This document shows positions 8,121 through 17,830 of a stretch of DNA of 64,000 nucleotides, one piece after another; the first letter of the stretch is position 1, and every line of letters starts with the position of its first letter. Source of the stretch: Sulfitobacter noctilucicola. Lineage in GTDB: Bacteria; Pseudomonadota; Alphaproteobacteria; Rhodobacterales; Rhodobacteraceae. The translations under genes and the position numbers were made by a program. Under the pieces are notes generated by a model. It did not search any database, had not been told where the DNA came from, and saw nothing but the letters and a program-made list of their open reading frames with translations. The stretch lies in the NCBI RefSeq assembly GCF_000622385.1, contig NZ_JASD01000008.1:1860001-1924000 (forward strand), given 5' to 3'.

Positions 8121-10006
8121 TTCTTGCTTCCCTCGTTTTTTGTTGTCTTTTCGGTTGTCCGTTGTGCGGCCCATACCGTTTCTGTGGACTTACCTTTCAC
8201 AGGTTCAAGTCCGGCTTTTCTGATCTGCGCTTTACAGAATTCCATGCCTTCTTGCCCATAGACCTCGGGATGGAACTCCATGACGACGACATTGATACCG
8301 CTTAGGTCTGCCTCTCTTAAAAAATCTAACTCGCCGCCCTCTATGTCCATCAAAAGTACGGTGGGTCGGAAGTCTTCTTTCAACTTCGCAAAATCGTGCA
8401 CTGGCACCGAAACGGTCTCGGAAAGCTCGCGCTGAGGCGCGTCCAACGAAGAAAAGGCGAAGCGTTTGGAAACATTGAAATCTATTTTTTGGGGGATGTT
8501 CTTACCAGCCATCAGCGCACCATGCGTGACCGAAATACGATCATCTACGCCATTGCGTCTGTACGTAGCCTCAACAACCTCAATCAGGTGCGGATTTGCT
8601 TCGAAGGATCGCATGACAGCGGGCTTGCAATTGTGGGCAACACTTGTTCCGACAATCCCGATCCCCGCGCCGCATTCCAACACACGGTCCCCTTCGTCTA
8701 CCAAAAAAAGTGCGCCAGCTATTTCTTCTTTCTCGTAACGTCCGTTGTTGATCTTGCGTACCAGCCATTTAGGCCCGACCGCGTGAGATTGAGGGACCTC
8801 AATACCATGGCAAGCAGCGACGATACCGTCGGGCAAACCCTTGGGCGCTTCTGTCCCTTCCAGTCTGAATGAATACCGTGTTTCGCTGTTAAGCTTTTCA
8901 AGCAGTCCCTTAAGGGTTTTCTCGTCCAGCTCGGGCCAGTCGGCAGCGGTCGCCATACCAGCGCTTTCCAAGGCCGCCCCTGTGGCGGCAAAGTCCAGCT
9001 CTGCGATCGAAAAACGGTCGACCCGCTTTCTGTCGGATCGGATCCAATTCCGCCTTATTGCGTCCACTACGACAGGCTTACGCCCAATAAATGATGTCAG
9101 ATTGGCTTCGATCCCAATGCTAATCGGAGAACTGCGCCGCTTTATCATTGCAATCTTCTGATCTGGTCCAGCGACCATTGCGGCCAGATGCAGGGCAGAG
9201 CCGTCAAGTGCGACGATGTCAGATGCTGCCTTGTATCGTGCAATCTGTGTTTGAAGGCTCTCCTTCTGAGGGTGAAAGGCGGTGTAGCCATCCTGCTCTA
9301 ATCGTTTTTCGAGCAGGTTCTCACCAATGACGCCGCCGCGACGGGCACCGTAGGCAGACCGCGAGATGTAGAGCTTCTTCGGCCCGTCAGCCTCGATTTC
9401 ATTTCCTATCCTGCTTTGGACGAACTTGCGGAAGGCCGGTGTACCGGTGGCCATCGTGCCCATGCCGAACGCCTGACCAGGTATAATTAGCCGCTCGACC
9501 TGTACTGGCGTGCGGACGACGCCGATGGGCGCTTTAATCCCGAATTGGTTGAACAACTCTTCCTGAAAGCCGGTTAGAACCGGCGCGCTATCATTGTGCC
9601 ATGCGATTGCAGTGCTTTCATCGTGCTCGTCTGAACGCTTTTCCAGGAACAATACGCCGTCAATTTTTAGCTCTTCTGCCTCATAACCCCAGATTCGGCC
9701 GAGGCTCTCAACGAGGAAATGACCAAAATGACCGTGAAGAACGCCTCCCCAAAGGTACGTTCCTTTGACCGGATTGTCACTTTGGTCGAAGGTCGGGTTT
9801 TCCGCGGGGACCATCAGCGCCCTGCGGCGCCAAAGAACGGCATCATGGCAATAGGCATGATCAGAGGTATAGACGCCGCAGCCCTGTATTAAACTACGAC
9901 CGTCCGACGGGATGATATGGGCATCCTTAACAGTTCTGATCTTGTGGGCCCAGTTAGACGGATCAACGGGGTTCGGCGGCTGATCGACCGCGCCTGCGTC
10001 TTTCAT
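8117..10006 (-). CDS. GT61 glycosyltransferase fused to FkbM methyltransferase
   Basis: 629-residue two-domain protein. Residues ~40-320 resemble the DUF563/GT61 glycosyltransferase family: the HGHFGHFLVESLGR segment at 91-104 and a late DIVALDGSALHLAAMV segment match it. Residues ~400-620 form an FkbM-type SAM methyltransferase with LECGAGIGIVG (443-453) and LLMDIEGGELDFL (551-563). A polar linker joins them. A single chain that transfers a sugar and methylates it (or a neighbouring residue) is inferred. It precedes gmd in the same operon (ATGA overlap) and is divergent from the sulfotransferase fusion, across a 200-bp promoter region. Confidence 0.85.
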   Translation of the reverse strand: MKDAGAVDQPPNPVDPSNWAHKIRTVKDAHIIPSDGRSLIQGCGVYTSDHAYCHDAVLWRRRALMVPAENPTFDQSDNPVKGTYLWGGVLHGHFGHFLVESLGRIWGYEAEELKIDGVLFLEKRSDEHDESTAIAWHNDSAPVLTGFQEELFNQFGIKAPIGVVRTPVQVERLIIPGQAFGMGTMATGTPAFRKFVQSRIGNEIEADGPKKLYISRSAYGARRGGVIGENLLEKRLEQDGYTAFHPQKESLQTQIARYKAASDIVALDGSALHLAAMVAGPDQKIAMIKRRSSPISIGIEANLTSFIGRKPVVVDAIRRNWIRSDRKRVDRFSIAELDFAATGAALESAGMATAADWPELDEKTLKGLLEKLNSETRYSFRLEGTEAPKGLPDGIVAACHGIEVPQSHAVGPKWLVRKINNGRYEKEEIAGALFLVDEGDRVLECGAGIGIVGTSVAHNCKPAVMRSFEANPHLIEVVEATYRRNGVDDRISVTHGALMAGKNIPQKIDFNVSKRFAFSSLDAPQRELSETVSVPVHDFAKLKEDFRPTVLLMDIEGGELDFLREADLSGINVVVMEFHPEVYGQEGMEFCKAQIRKAGLEPVKGKSTETVWAAQRTTEKTTKNEGSKK

Positions 10007-10206
10007 TCCCTGACTACCTTTGCTGCTCTACTCCTCTGATGGGAGTTTTATTCCGCCCGCTTGTATTCGAAATTTCTGACCAGTTACAGTTTTTTCCGGC
10101 AACCGGCCCCGATTTACAGGGGACCGTGCTGCAAGGTGTTGTATTGGGGAAGGCGACCACGCATAGTCTTGGAAAAAATTCGAGCAGACGGGAAAAGGAA
10201 GCAAAG

Positions 10207-12081
10207 ATGCGGCCACCAACAGGCGGACCCGGTTTTGACGCAATAAAACCACGTATTTTCCAGATCGGTTTCAACAAATGCGGCACTCGCTCGTTCTACG
10301 ATTTCTTTGAGAAAAACGGGATCAAGTCAGTTCACTACAAGCGTGGTGATCTGGCGCATGGCATCAGCTCCAACATAGCCGAAGGCAAGCCACCGCTTGA
10401 GGGGTGGGACAAATGGACCGCCTACACTGACATGCAATGGGTGAAAAAAACCGGCGTGATTGAGGCCTGTGGTTTTTACAAGGAGTTTGCGGCTTATTAT
10501 CCCAGATCCTATTTCATTTTGAACACCAGAAGCAAAGACCGCTGGATCAAAAGCAGGTTGAACCACGGCACTGGCCAGAATTATGGAAACCGTTATCGTC
10601 TTGGTTTGGGCCTTTCCACAATGGATGAGACCGTTGCAGCATGGTCGGCAATGTGGGATTTGCACCACGAGAACGTGCAAAGGTTCTTCGCTGAAACCGG
10701 TCAGAACTTTCTTGTCTACAACATCGAGGAAGATGTGCCCGAAAGCCTGGAAAGGTTCCTCGCGCCTGACTTTGAGACAGACGCCAGTTTGTTCGGACAT
10801 GAAGGGCAGACAAATTCGGAACCTAAAACCGTCAAGGCATCTCAGCCGGTCGCAGAAAAGGCGAGCAATCCGTACATCTCGAATGTCTCGGCTGTGAAAG
10901 GTGCTTCGAAACCGGCAGCGCCCAAGCCTGCCGTTGAAGCGAACCCGTTAGACGAAAAACTGGGCAAGAAGTTTCAGCCACACAACAATCTTGTCGCTTT
11001 TGATGAGGCGGCAACGATGGAACCTTTCGACGCAGTACCAATCAAGAATGCCGAGGAAGGCTGGACCGGTAATCTGATTGTCTCGATTGTGAAGAATGAA
11101 GGGCCCTTTTTGCTGGAGTGGATCGCATATCACCGTGCGATCGGGTTCAACCACTTTCTGATATTTTCTCACGCGTGTTCTGATGGAACGGACAAGATGC
11201 TGGCGCATCTGGACAAGCAGGGGATCGTGACCCACGTCCCATTGGGGAACCTCGAAGACACCACGCCGCAAGCCGCCGCTTTGGAAGATGTGATGAAGCA
11301 TCCCAAAGTTTTTGCGGCGGACTGGATCGTTCACATTGACGTGGATGAATTCGTAAACATCAGAACAGATGATGGTACATTCGCCTCCTTGATTGGTAGC
11401 CTTCCTTCCAATGTCACTAACATTGCCATGACATGGCGCATCTTCGGCTCTGGCGGGAAAGAACAATTTGAAGACCAACTGACGCTGGCACAGTTTGACA
11501 GGTGCGCTCCGTCCTACCTTCCCAAACCGCACACGGCCTGGGGCTTCAAGACTGCCACTTCCAACGGTGGCGCATACCAATCGCTTACCGCACACCGACC
11601 CGGAAGCATTGCCAAGGGTTTCGAGAAGGAAGTGACTTGGGTCAACGGGTCCGGAAAGGATATCACAGACGCCCGAGCAAAAAGCGGTTGGCGTTCTGAT
11701 GTGAAGACGGTCGGATATGACCTCGTGCAATTGAACCGATATCCGCTCCGCACTCTCGACAATTTTCTGCTCAAACGCGAAGAGGCGGCTGAAGGCGGAA
11801 AGCCGGAGCTGGAAAGCTGGATAGCGCTGGACTGGAACGGCTGTCAGGATATGACGATCCAACGCAATCTGCCCAGAATGCAAGCCGCGCTGGATCAACT
11901 AAAAGACGATGATTTGCTTCAGGAATTGCATGAAAGCGCCGTGGACTGGCACAAAGAACGGATTGCAGTCATCAAGAAGGACACGGCGATCAAAGCGTTT
12001 GTACAGGAGGCCTTGGGTACCGATCTCGACGATGTCTCCCGGGTCATTCATATTCTCGAAAATGACCGGAAAGGTGATTGA
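10207..12081 (+). CDS. Sulfotransferase domain fused to GT2/GT92-like glycosyltransferase
   Basis: 624 residues from the ATG at 10207 (GGAAG 9 bases upstream; the frame is open earlier without support). The N-terminal part has the PAPS 5'-phosphosulfate loop FQIGFNKCGTRSFYDFF (residues ~17-34) and a 3'-phosphate site around ILNTRSKDRWIKS, as in sulfotransferases. An Ala/Lys/Pro-rich linker covers ~196-284. The C-terminal half starts NLIVSIVKNEGPFLLEWIAYH and has a DVDEF metal site near 378-381, typical of Glyco_tranf_2_4/DUF23 enzymes. Production of a sulfated surface glycan is inferred. The Cys in the loop replaces the commoner Ser/Thr. Confidence 0.8.
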   Translation: MRPPTGGPGFDAIKPRIFQIGFNKCGTRSFYDFFEKNGIKSVHYKRGDLAHGISSNIAEGKPPLEGWDKWTAYTDMQWVKKTGVIEACGFYKEFAAYYPRSYFILNTRSKDRWIKSRLNHGTGQNYGNRYRLGLGLSTMDETVAAWSAMWDLHHENVQRFFAETGQNFLVYNIEEDVPESLERFLAPDFETDASLFGHEGQTNSEPKTVKASQPVAEKASNPYISNVSAVKGASKPAAPKPAVEANPLDEKLGKKFQPHNNLVAFDEAATMEPFDAVPIKNAEEGWTGNLIVSIVKNEGPFLLEWIAYHRAIGFNHFLIFSHACSDGTDKMLAHLDKQGIVTHVPLGNLEDTTPQAAALEDVMKHPKVFAADWIVHIDVDEFVNIRTDDGTFASLIGSLPSNVTNIAMTWRIFGSGGKEQFEDQLTLAQFDRCAPSYLPKPHTAWGFKTATSNGGAYQSLTAHRPGSIAKGFEKEVTWVNGSGKDITDARAKSGWRSDVKTVGYDLVQLNRYPLRTLDNFLLKREEAAEGGKPELESWIALDWNGCQDMTIQRNLPRMQAALDQLKDDDLLQELHESAVDWHKERIAVIKKDTAIKAFVQEALGTDLDDVSRVIHILENDRKGD

Positions 12082-12435
12082 GGTTTAAGGGGTCCAGACA
12101 CCTTCTACTCAATGTTCACCAGACAGAGTTTGCCAGAGGCAAAGCGCCAAGAACTACTGCCTTGGCCAGACGAAGCCAACTTCGCTGGCGATCTTTCAGA
12201 TGCCGCGGTCCCGCTCGCTCATTCTTAGAGAATTTGTATGCACTGACGCCTCTTCCAAATCCGGCTGTCAGCGATAAGAAGTGTCGCATAACTGCCCCAT
12301 AAGTGGGCAAGTTCACTTCAATCCGATCCCGTGACCATCTTGATTGCGCCTTTCACTCTTGAATGTTGGCCATGGCGGGAACATGTGCCGCAGATACCAT
12401 AAGTGCAACATGCGTTGCGAACCAAGGAGACGCTG
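12082..12435. other. Gene-free stretch before the RND operon
   Basis: About 350 bases with no convincing gene on either strand. A 66-codon minus-strand frame lacks a ribosome site and has low-complexity basic composition. It presumably contains the promoter of the efflux operon; no clear operator was found. Confidence 0.45.
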
Positions 12436-13473
12436 GTGAAAACGCTGATCAAGATCGCAACGCTCATGACTGTTGCCCTAATTCCTTTTACTGCAACAGC
12501 AGAGCAGCCCATCGTAAAAATTGAGGCTGTGAGCGCTGGAGATGAAGACCAGCAGCGTGTTTTCTTTGGTCGCGTCGTCGCACGAGAGACTGTTGATCTG
12601 GCGTTTCAGGTTGGTGGCCAGATTGTAGAAATTCCTGTGGAGGAAGGCGCTTTTATGGCCACCGGTGATCTGGTTGCCATGATGGACCAGCTCCCGTTCG
12701 AGCTCGCGCTAGAAGAAGCCGCCGCGCAGCAATCGCAGGCGGAGCGCACCGTGACCCGCTATAAGCAGCTTGTTGGCAGTGCTGTTGCAGAAACCAATCT
12801 GCAAGATGCGCAAACCCAATTGGATCTCAGCGCCATTGCCCTGAAGAATGCGGAGCGCGAGTTGGCGAACGCCACACTTCATGCTCCGTTTGACGGTATT
12901 GTCGCGGCCCGGCTGGAGCCGAACTATGCCACCGTGGCGGCGGGAACCCCCGTTGTTCGGCTCCATGATATGTCGGATCTGAGGATAGAAATCGACGTGC
13001 CCGAACAACTGTTCCAGCGCGCCGGACAGGACGCCGAAGTGACCTTGTTTGCCCAGTTTCTAACTGGAGACAAACAATACCCGCTGGAGATCAGGGAGTT
13101 CAACGCCGAAACCGAACAGGTGGGTCAGACTTACACCATCACATTGGGGATGGAGCCACAGGAAGGCCTGAACATCCTCCCCGGATCATCTGCCAAGGTA
13201 ACTGCTTTCCTCGGCAAAGATGTCGCCCTTGTCGAAGTCCCGGCCTCTGCCGTTATCATCGAAAACGATAATTCGACCAGCGTCATGGTGTTCACGCCAA
13301 CCGGTGCACTAGAAGGCACCGTCAACAAAACACCGGTTGAAGTGCAACCGACCGAGAATGGTAATGTGGCCGTGCTGTCCGGGCTGGAGCCCGGTCAGGA
13401 GTACGTCGCAATTGCGGCTGACAGGTTGACAGACGGGCAGGCGGTACGCCGCTTCACCGGCTTCGGGGACTGA
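12436..13473 (+). CDS. RND efflux periplasmic adaptor (MFP) subunit
   Basis: 345-residue membrane-fusion protein linking an RND pump to an outer-membrane channel. GTG at 12436 follows AAGGAGA with ideal spacing and starts the signal peptide MKTLIKIATLMTVALIPFTATA. The lipoyl half-motif VARETVDLAFQVGGQI, a helical hairpin rich in Gln/Glu/Ala (residues ~85-145), the second lipoyl half LHAPFDGIVAARLEPNY and a beta-barrel follow. The permease starts 8 bases downstream. No outer-membrane factor gene is nearby, so a TolC-like protein must be recruited from elsewhere. Substrate unknown. Confidence 0.9.
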   Translation: MKTLIKIATLMTVALIPFTATAEQPIVKIEAVSAGDEDQQRVFFGRVVARETVDLAFQVGGQIVEIPVEEGAFMATGDLVAMMDQLPFELALEEAAAQQSQAERTVTRYKQLVGSAVAETNLQDAQTQLDLSAIALKNAERELANATLHAPFDGIVAARLEPNYATVAAGTPVVRLHDMSDLRIEIDVPEQLFQRAGQDAEVTLFAQFLTGDKQYPLEIREFNAETEQVGQTYTITLGMEPQEGLNILPGSSAKVTAFLGKDVALVEVPASAVIIENDNSTSVMVFTPTGALEGTVNKTPVEVQPTENGNVAVLSGLEPGQEYVAIAADRLTDGQAVRRFTGFGD

Positions 13474-13481
13474 GAATTTCA

Positions 13482-16400
13482 ATGGATATCGCACGTCTGT
13501 CTATCAATCGCCCGATCTATACCTGGATCGTTATGCTTATCTGCCTCCTCGGTGGCCTTTGGGGGTTTAGCTCTCTCGGACGGCTCGAAGATCCGGCATT
13601 TACCATCAAGACAGCGATTGTTGTCACCCAATATCCGGGAGCCTCGGCGGAAGAGGTGGCGCTTGAAGTGTCAGAGCCGATTGAATCCCAGATACAAAAG
13701 ATGGGTGAGGTCAAAGACATCCAAACCATGAACCAGCCGGGACTTTCATGGATCACGGTCAATATGCGCGACCAGTACGATGGCACCGAGTTGCCGGAAA
13801 TCTGGACCAAGCTCCGAAACCGTGTAGGTGATGCGGCGCTTCCCAGCGGCACATCCATTCCGTTCGTGAATGATAATTTCGGTGACGTCTACGGCATGTA
13901 CTACGCGGTCACGGCCCCCGGCTATACTGACGCCGAAATGAACGATCTGTCCGAATTTTTGCGCCGCGAGCTTCTTGCTGTCGAGGGCGTATCTGATGTG
14001 AGTCTTTCCGGTGTTCCGAACGAAGTGATCTTTATCGAGCCTAATCTTGCGTTGACCACGAACATGGGTATCCCGCCTTCCGCGATTATCGGCGCGATTT
14101 CCGGTGCCAACGAGATGGTAGATGGTGGCGAGATCCAGTCACCACAGGGCCGCACGATTATCCAGCGCCCGAACGGGTCTGACACCGTCTCCGAAATTGC
14201 AGCACTGTCTATCGGTGTGGGCGGGGAGGTTGTTAACCTCTCTAACTTTGCCGATGTCTACCGCAGCCGCGAGGCCAATCCGAACCTGATCGTGCGGCAC
14301 AATGGCACCGAGGCGTTCACCTTGGGTGTTGCAGGTATCTCAACCGAGAATATCGTCGAGGTGGGTAAACGCGTAGATGCCCGACTGGATGTTCTGCGGT
14401 TGGATATCCCCGTGGGTATATCAATTGAGCCGGTCTATCAGCAGCACGTTGTGGTCGAAGAAGCCTCCAACGCCTTTCTGGTTAACCTCGCAATGTCGGT
14501 GGCAATTGTGGTAATCGTGCTGGCTGTTTTCATGGGCTGGCGGGCTGCAGTGGTCGTTGGCTCTACCCTGTTCCTGACGGTTCTGGGGACACTATTCTTC
14601 ATGGCCCTTGCCTCGATCGAGATGGAGCGGATTTCGCTTGGCGCCTTAATCATTGCGATGGGGATGCTTGTCGATAATGCGATCGTGGTGGCGGAAGGGA
14701 TGCAGATTTCCATGCATAAAGGCCGCAATTCGCGCGATGCCGCGACTGAAGCAGCAAGCAAAACGCAAATCCCGCTGCTTGGTGCCACGGTAATTGGTAT
14801 CATGGCCTTTGCCGGGATCGGGCTGAGCCCGGACGCGACGGGCGAATTTCTGTTCTCACTGTTTGCGGTCATAGGGATTTCGCTTTTGCTATCTTGGGTG
14901 TTGGCGATCACTGCGACACCTCTGTTGGGGCACTTCCTGTTCAAACAGGGCGACGGTGCGCAAACAGGTGGCTACGATGGCGTTCTGTTCCGCACCTATG
15001 CGGCGGTCTTGCGCGCCAGTCTGAAGCTGCGCTGGATCGTGGTTGCCGCGTTGATCGCAACGACTGTCGTCTGCTTTGCCATGTTCGGCCAGATCAAGCA
15101 GCAGTTCTTTCCTGACAGCAACACGCCGCTCTACTTTGTGCACTACAAACTGCCGCAAGGGGCTTCGATTCATCAAACGTCCGACGATATGCTCGTGCTC
15201 GAAAACTGGCTGTCGGAGCGCGAAGAAGTCACCGCGACGACGGCGTTCATAGGGATGGGCGCGTCACGATTTATGCTGACCTATGACAGCGAAGATCCGA
15301 ACCCCGGCTATGGTCACCTGATCGTCCGTGTGACATCGCTTGACGTGATCGAAGATGAAATGAATGCGCTTGAGGCCTATGCGTTGTCGGCTATCCCTCA
15401 GGGTGAATTCCGCGTGAAACGACTTGCTTTCGGTCCCGGCGGCGGTGCCCCGATCGAGGTCCGTTTTTCCGGCAGTGATGCTGATGTCCTACGTGATCTG
15501 GCCGATGAGGCGATTGAACGTTTGTCGGCGGCGTCGGATAACGTCGTGGCGCCCCGTCATGACTGGCGCGAGCGCGAGCTTGTCCTGCGACCGATCTATT
15601 CCGCTGACCGTGCCCAGGACGCAGGTATTTCGCGGTCAGACATTACGCAAACACTGCAAATTGCAGTCGAGGGCATGGCAGCTGGCACGTTCCGCGAAGG
15701 CGACCGACAGATCCCGATAACGATACGCGTGCCGCGCGACAGCGATATGTCTTTGACGGATCACGTGATCTATTCTGACAGCGGCGGCGGCTTTGTCTCA
15801 ATGGAACAGGTCATCGACGGGTTCGTCTTCGAGCCGCAGGACACACTGCTGCTACGGCGAGACCGTGCAGACGTGATAACAGTTGGCGCAGACATTCCGC
15901 GTGACATGACAGCTTCAGAGGTCCTTGCCGAGGTGCGCGAGACCATCGAAGCGATGGAAATACCAAGCGGTTACGAAATGGAGTGGGGCGGGGAGCTGGA
16001 AAGCTCCACAGATGCGCAAGCGTCTCTCGCGGGGCAGCTGCCCTTCAGTATCATCATTATGATCCTGATCTCGGTACTGCTGTTCAACGCGCTCCGTCAG
16101 CCAATCATCATTTGGCTCTTGGTGCCAATGGCGGTCAACGGGGTCAGCCTTGGGCTGCTTGGATCAGGCTTACCCTTCACGTTCACGGCTTTGCTAGGTC
16201 TGCTGTCGCTATCGGGCATGCTTATTAAAAACGGCATCGTTTTGATTGAAGAAATCGACCTGACCCGTGAAGCGGAACCGAAGCTGCCGTTGGCGGATGC
16301 GATTGTATCAGCCTCGACATCAAGACTGCGGCCTGTGTTTCTGGCAGCGGCAACGACAATTCTGGGGATGCTGCCGCTGATCAGCGATGCTTTCTTTCAG

Positions 16401-16529
16401 TCGATGGCGGTGACGATTATGGGGGGGTTGGCATTCGCATCAGTGCTTACACTTATAGCGGCACCGGTGTTGTACTTCATTTTCTTCAAGCGTTCTGCCC
16501 AGCGGGAACTGGACGCGCTGCCTGCCTAG
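13482..16529 (+). CDS. RND-family efflux permease (AcrB/MexF-like)
   Basis: 1015-residue inner-membrane proton-driven pump. The start MDIARLSINRPIYTWIVMLI is typical. TM2-TM6 begin at about residue 330 and include the proton-relay region GALIIAMGMLVDNAIVVAEGM (Asp of TM4 visible). The second half repeats the fold, with FTALLGLLSLSGMLIKNGIVLIEEID. Two large periplasmic loops complete the duplication. It forms an operon with the adaptor and ends 43 bases from a convergent TetR gene, a possible regulator. Confidence 0.95.
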   Translation: MDIARLSINRPIYTWIVMLICLLGGLWGFSSLGRLEDPAFTIKTAIVVTQYPGASAEEVALEVSEPIESQIQKMGEVKDIQTMNQPGLSWITVNMRDQYDGTELPEIWTKLRNRVGDAALPSGTSIPFVNDNFGDVYGMYYAVTAPGYTDAEMNDLSEFLRRELLAVEGVSDVSLSGVPNEVIFIEPNLALTTNMGIPPSAIIGAISGANEMVDGGEIQSPQGRTIIQRPNGSDTVSEIAALSIGVGGEVVNLSNFADVYRSREANPNLIVRHNGTEAFTLGVAGISTENIVEVGKRVDARLDVLRLDIPVGISIEPVYQQHVVVEEASNAFLVNLAMSVAIVVIVLAVFMGWRAAVVVGSTLFLTVLGTLFFMALASIEMERISLGALIIAMGMLVDNAIVVAEGMQISMHKGRNSRDAATEAASKTQIPLLGATVIGIMAFAGIGLSPDATGEFLFSLFAVIGISLLLSWVLAITATPLLGHFLFKQGDGAQTGGYDGVLFRTYAAVLRASLKLRWIVVAALIATTVVCFAMFGQIKQQFFPDSNTPLYFVHYKLPQGASIHQTSDDMLVLENWLSEREEVTATTAFIGMGASRFMLTYDSEDPNPGYGHLIVRVTSLDVIEDEMNALEAYALSAIPQGEFRVKRLAFGPGGGAPIEVRFSGSDADVLRDLADEAIERLSAASDNVVAPRHDWRERELVLRPIYSADRAQDAGISRSDITQTLQIAVEGMAAGTFREGDRQIPITIRVPRDSDMSLTDHVIYSDSGGGFVSMEQVIDGFVFEPQDTLLLRRDRADVITVGADIPRDMTASEVLAEVRETIEAMEIPSGYEMEWGGELESSTDAQASLAGQLPFSIIIMILISVLLFNALRQPIIIWLLVPMAVNGVSLGLLGSGLPFTFTALLGLLSLSGMLIKNGIVLIEEIDLTREAEPKLPLADAIVSASTSRLRPVFLAAATTILGMLPLISDAFFQSMAVTIMGGLAFASVLTLIAAPVLYFIFFKRSAQRELDALPA

Positions 16530-16572
16530 ATTTGTTAAGGCGGTCATCGTTCGGCATAAAGCGGGTCTTAAT

Positions 16573-17181
16573 TTAGTGAAGGGACGAGCCTGCGCCCAAC
16601 TGCATGGTTTCGGTCGCCATATCTTCAGCGAGTGATTGTATGTGCGACTTGTCACCGCCGCGTTGCAGCTCGACCCGCAGGGCCGTGATGTTGGCTTGAA
16701 ACCGTCTTGCAAGCCGGCTTGCGTCTGCGTCTGCGGGGATTTCTCCCGCATCTCTCGCTGCCTCAAAAGCGGCTTCGAACTCGGCACACATCTGATCGAG
16801 ATAAGTCTGGGAGGCCTTGGCAAGTGTAGGGTCTGTCGAATTGGTATCCACCAATGTTTTCATCAGCATGCAGGCTTGACGTGATTGATCGCCATCAGCC
16901 AGCTCGACATACTTGCTGAACTGCGAAGCCAGACCTTGGAGGGGTGACTTTGCAGCTGCCATTTGGGCGCGAAAACCTTCGCGCGAGAAGTCGAAGTACC
17001 GCTCTATCGCCAGCAGATAAAGGTTCTCCTTGTTCTCGAAGGCCGCGTAAATGCTGCCGGGCTTCATCGCGAGCGCTGTTTCCAGATCCTTGAGCGAAGT
17101 CGCATGATACCCTTTGCGCCAGAAGATGGTCATGGCTGCATCCAGTGCGGCATCCCGATCATAATTCGCAGCGCGGGCCAT
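16573..17181 (-). CDS. TetR/AcrR-family transcriptional regulator
   Basis: 202 residues. The N-terminal helix-turn-helix is clear (AAMTIFWRKGYHATSLKDL and MKPGSIYAAFENKENLY), followed by an all-helical ligand domain with a Cys in RQACMLMKTL. It is the last gene in a same-strand series (AhpD-like, FrnE-like, TetR), 3 bases after the FrnE-like stop. The double palindrome at 18714-18755, upstream of the AhpD-like gene, is the best candidate operator. It is also convergent with the RND operon, so either could be its target. Confidence 0.9.
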   Translation of the reverse strand: MARAANYDRDAALDAAMTIFWRKGYHATSLKDLETALAMKPGSIYAAFENKENLYLLAIERYFDFSREGFRAQMAAAKSPLQGLASQFSKYVELADGDQSRQACMLMKTLVDTNSTDPTLAKASQTYLDQMCAEFEAAFEAARDAGEIPADADASRLARRFQANITALRVELQRGGDKSHIQSLAEDMATETMQLGAGSSLH

Positions 17182-17184
17182 GGT

Positions 17185-17830
17185 TCAACCTTTCAAATCT
17201 GCCAGTTGAGACAAAATACTGGTATAATTCTCTACGCCTTGCGCGCCGGTGACAAGATGCTGACGGTCAAAGACCATGGCAGGAACGCCAGAGATGCCCT
17301 GCTGCTGCCAAAAAGTCTCCGCGTTGCGGACTTCAGCTGCGAAACGCTGGTCATCTAGCACTTGTACTGCCTCTTCACGATCAAGGCCGATGTCGCCTGC
17401 AACATCAGCCAATACTTCATCATCTGACAGATCGCGTCCGTTTGTGAAGTGCGCCTCGAACAGCGCCAACTTCAGGTCGTGCTTGCGTCCCTGAAGCTCG
17501 GCCCAATGCAAAAGCTGATGGGTGTTGAAAGTGTTGTGCATCCGAAAGTCTTCTGTCCACCGGAAATCAAACCCCAAATCGGAACCAAGCTTTGTCATTT
17601 GCGCACGGTTTTCAACGGACTGGGCACGCGTGGCCCCGTACTTCTCGGCGATATGCTCGAACCCGTTCTGCCCTTCGGGGGGCATCTGCGGGTTCAGTTC
17701 AAAAGGGGTGCCAGTGAATTTCATGCTCTGTGCCGGATGCCTCAAGCGCATCGGCAAGCTGGCGATAGCCGATGATACACCAAGGGCACATCACGTCAGA
17801 AATAATATCGATACGGAGCGGTTCAGTCAT
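17185..17830 (-). pseudogene. FrnE/DsbA-family oxidoreductase with apparent +1 frameshift
   Basis: Thioredoxin-fold protein of the DsbA/FrnE type. From the ATG at 17830 the frame reads 43 residues, including the CPWC redox site, and ends at TGA (17699-17701). One base further on, the other frame continues with PFELNPQMPPEGQNG through to 17185 with full family character, including GISGVPAMVFD. The break is in CCCCTTTTGA, and dropping one base restores HWHPFELNP. Total length of about 214 residues is normal. It is either a recent inactivation, a sequencing error, or +1 recoding at TTT-TGA, since the same context shape (NNU-UGA) is used in prfB. An alternative ATG lies at 17836. Confidence 0.8.

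Noticed and set aside
10948-11898. 316-codon minus-strand frame inside the sulfotransferase fusion
   Set aside because: Complement of a clearly conserved coding frame; composition is not protein-like.
16530-16572. Terminator between the RND permease and TetR genes
   Set aside because: Only weak, imperfect pairing in 43 bases; not called.
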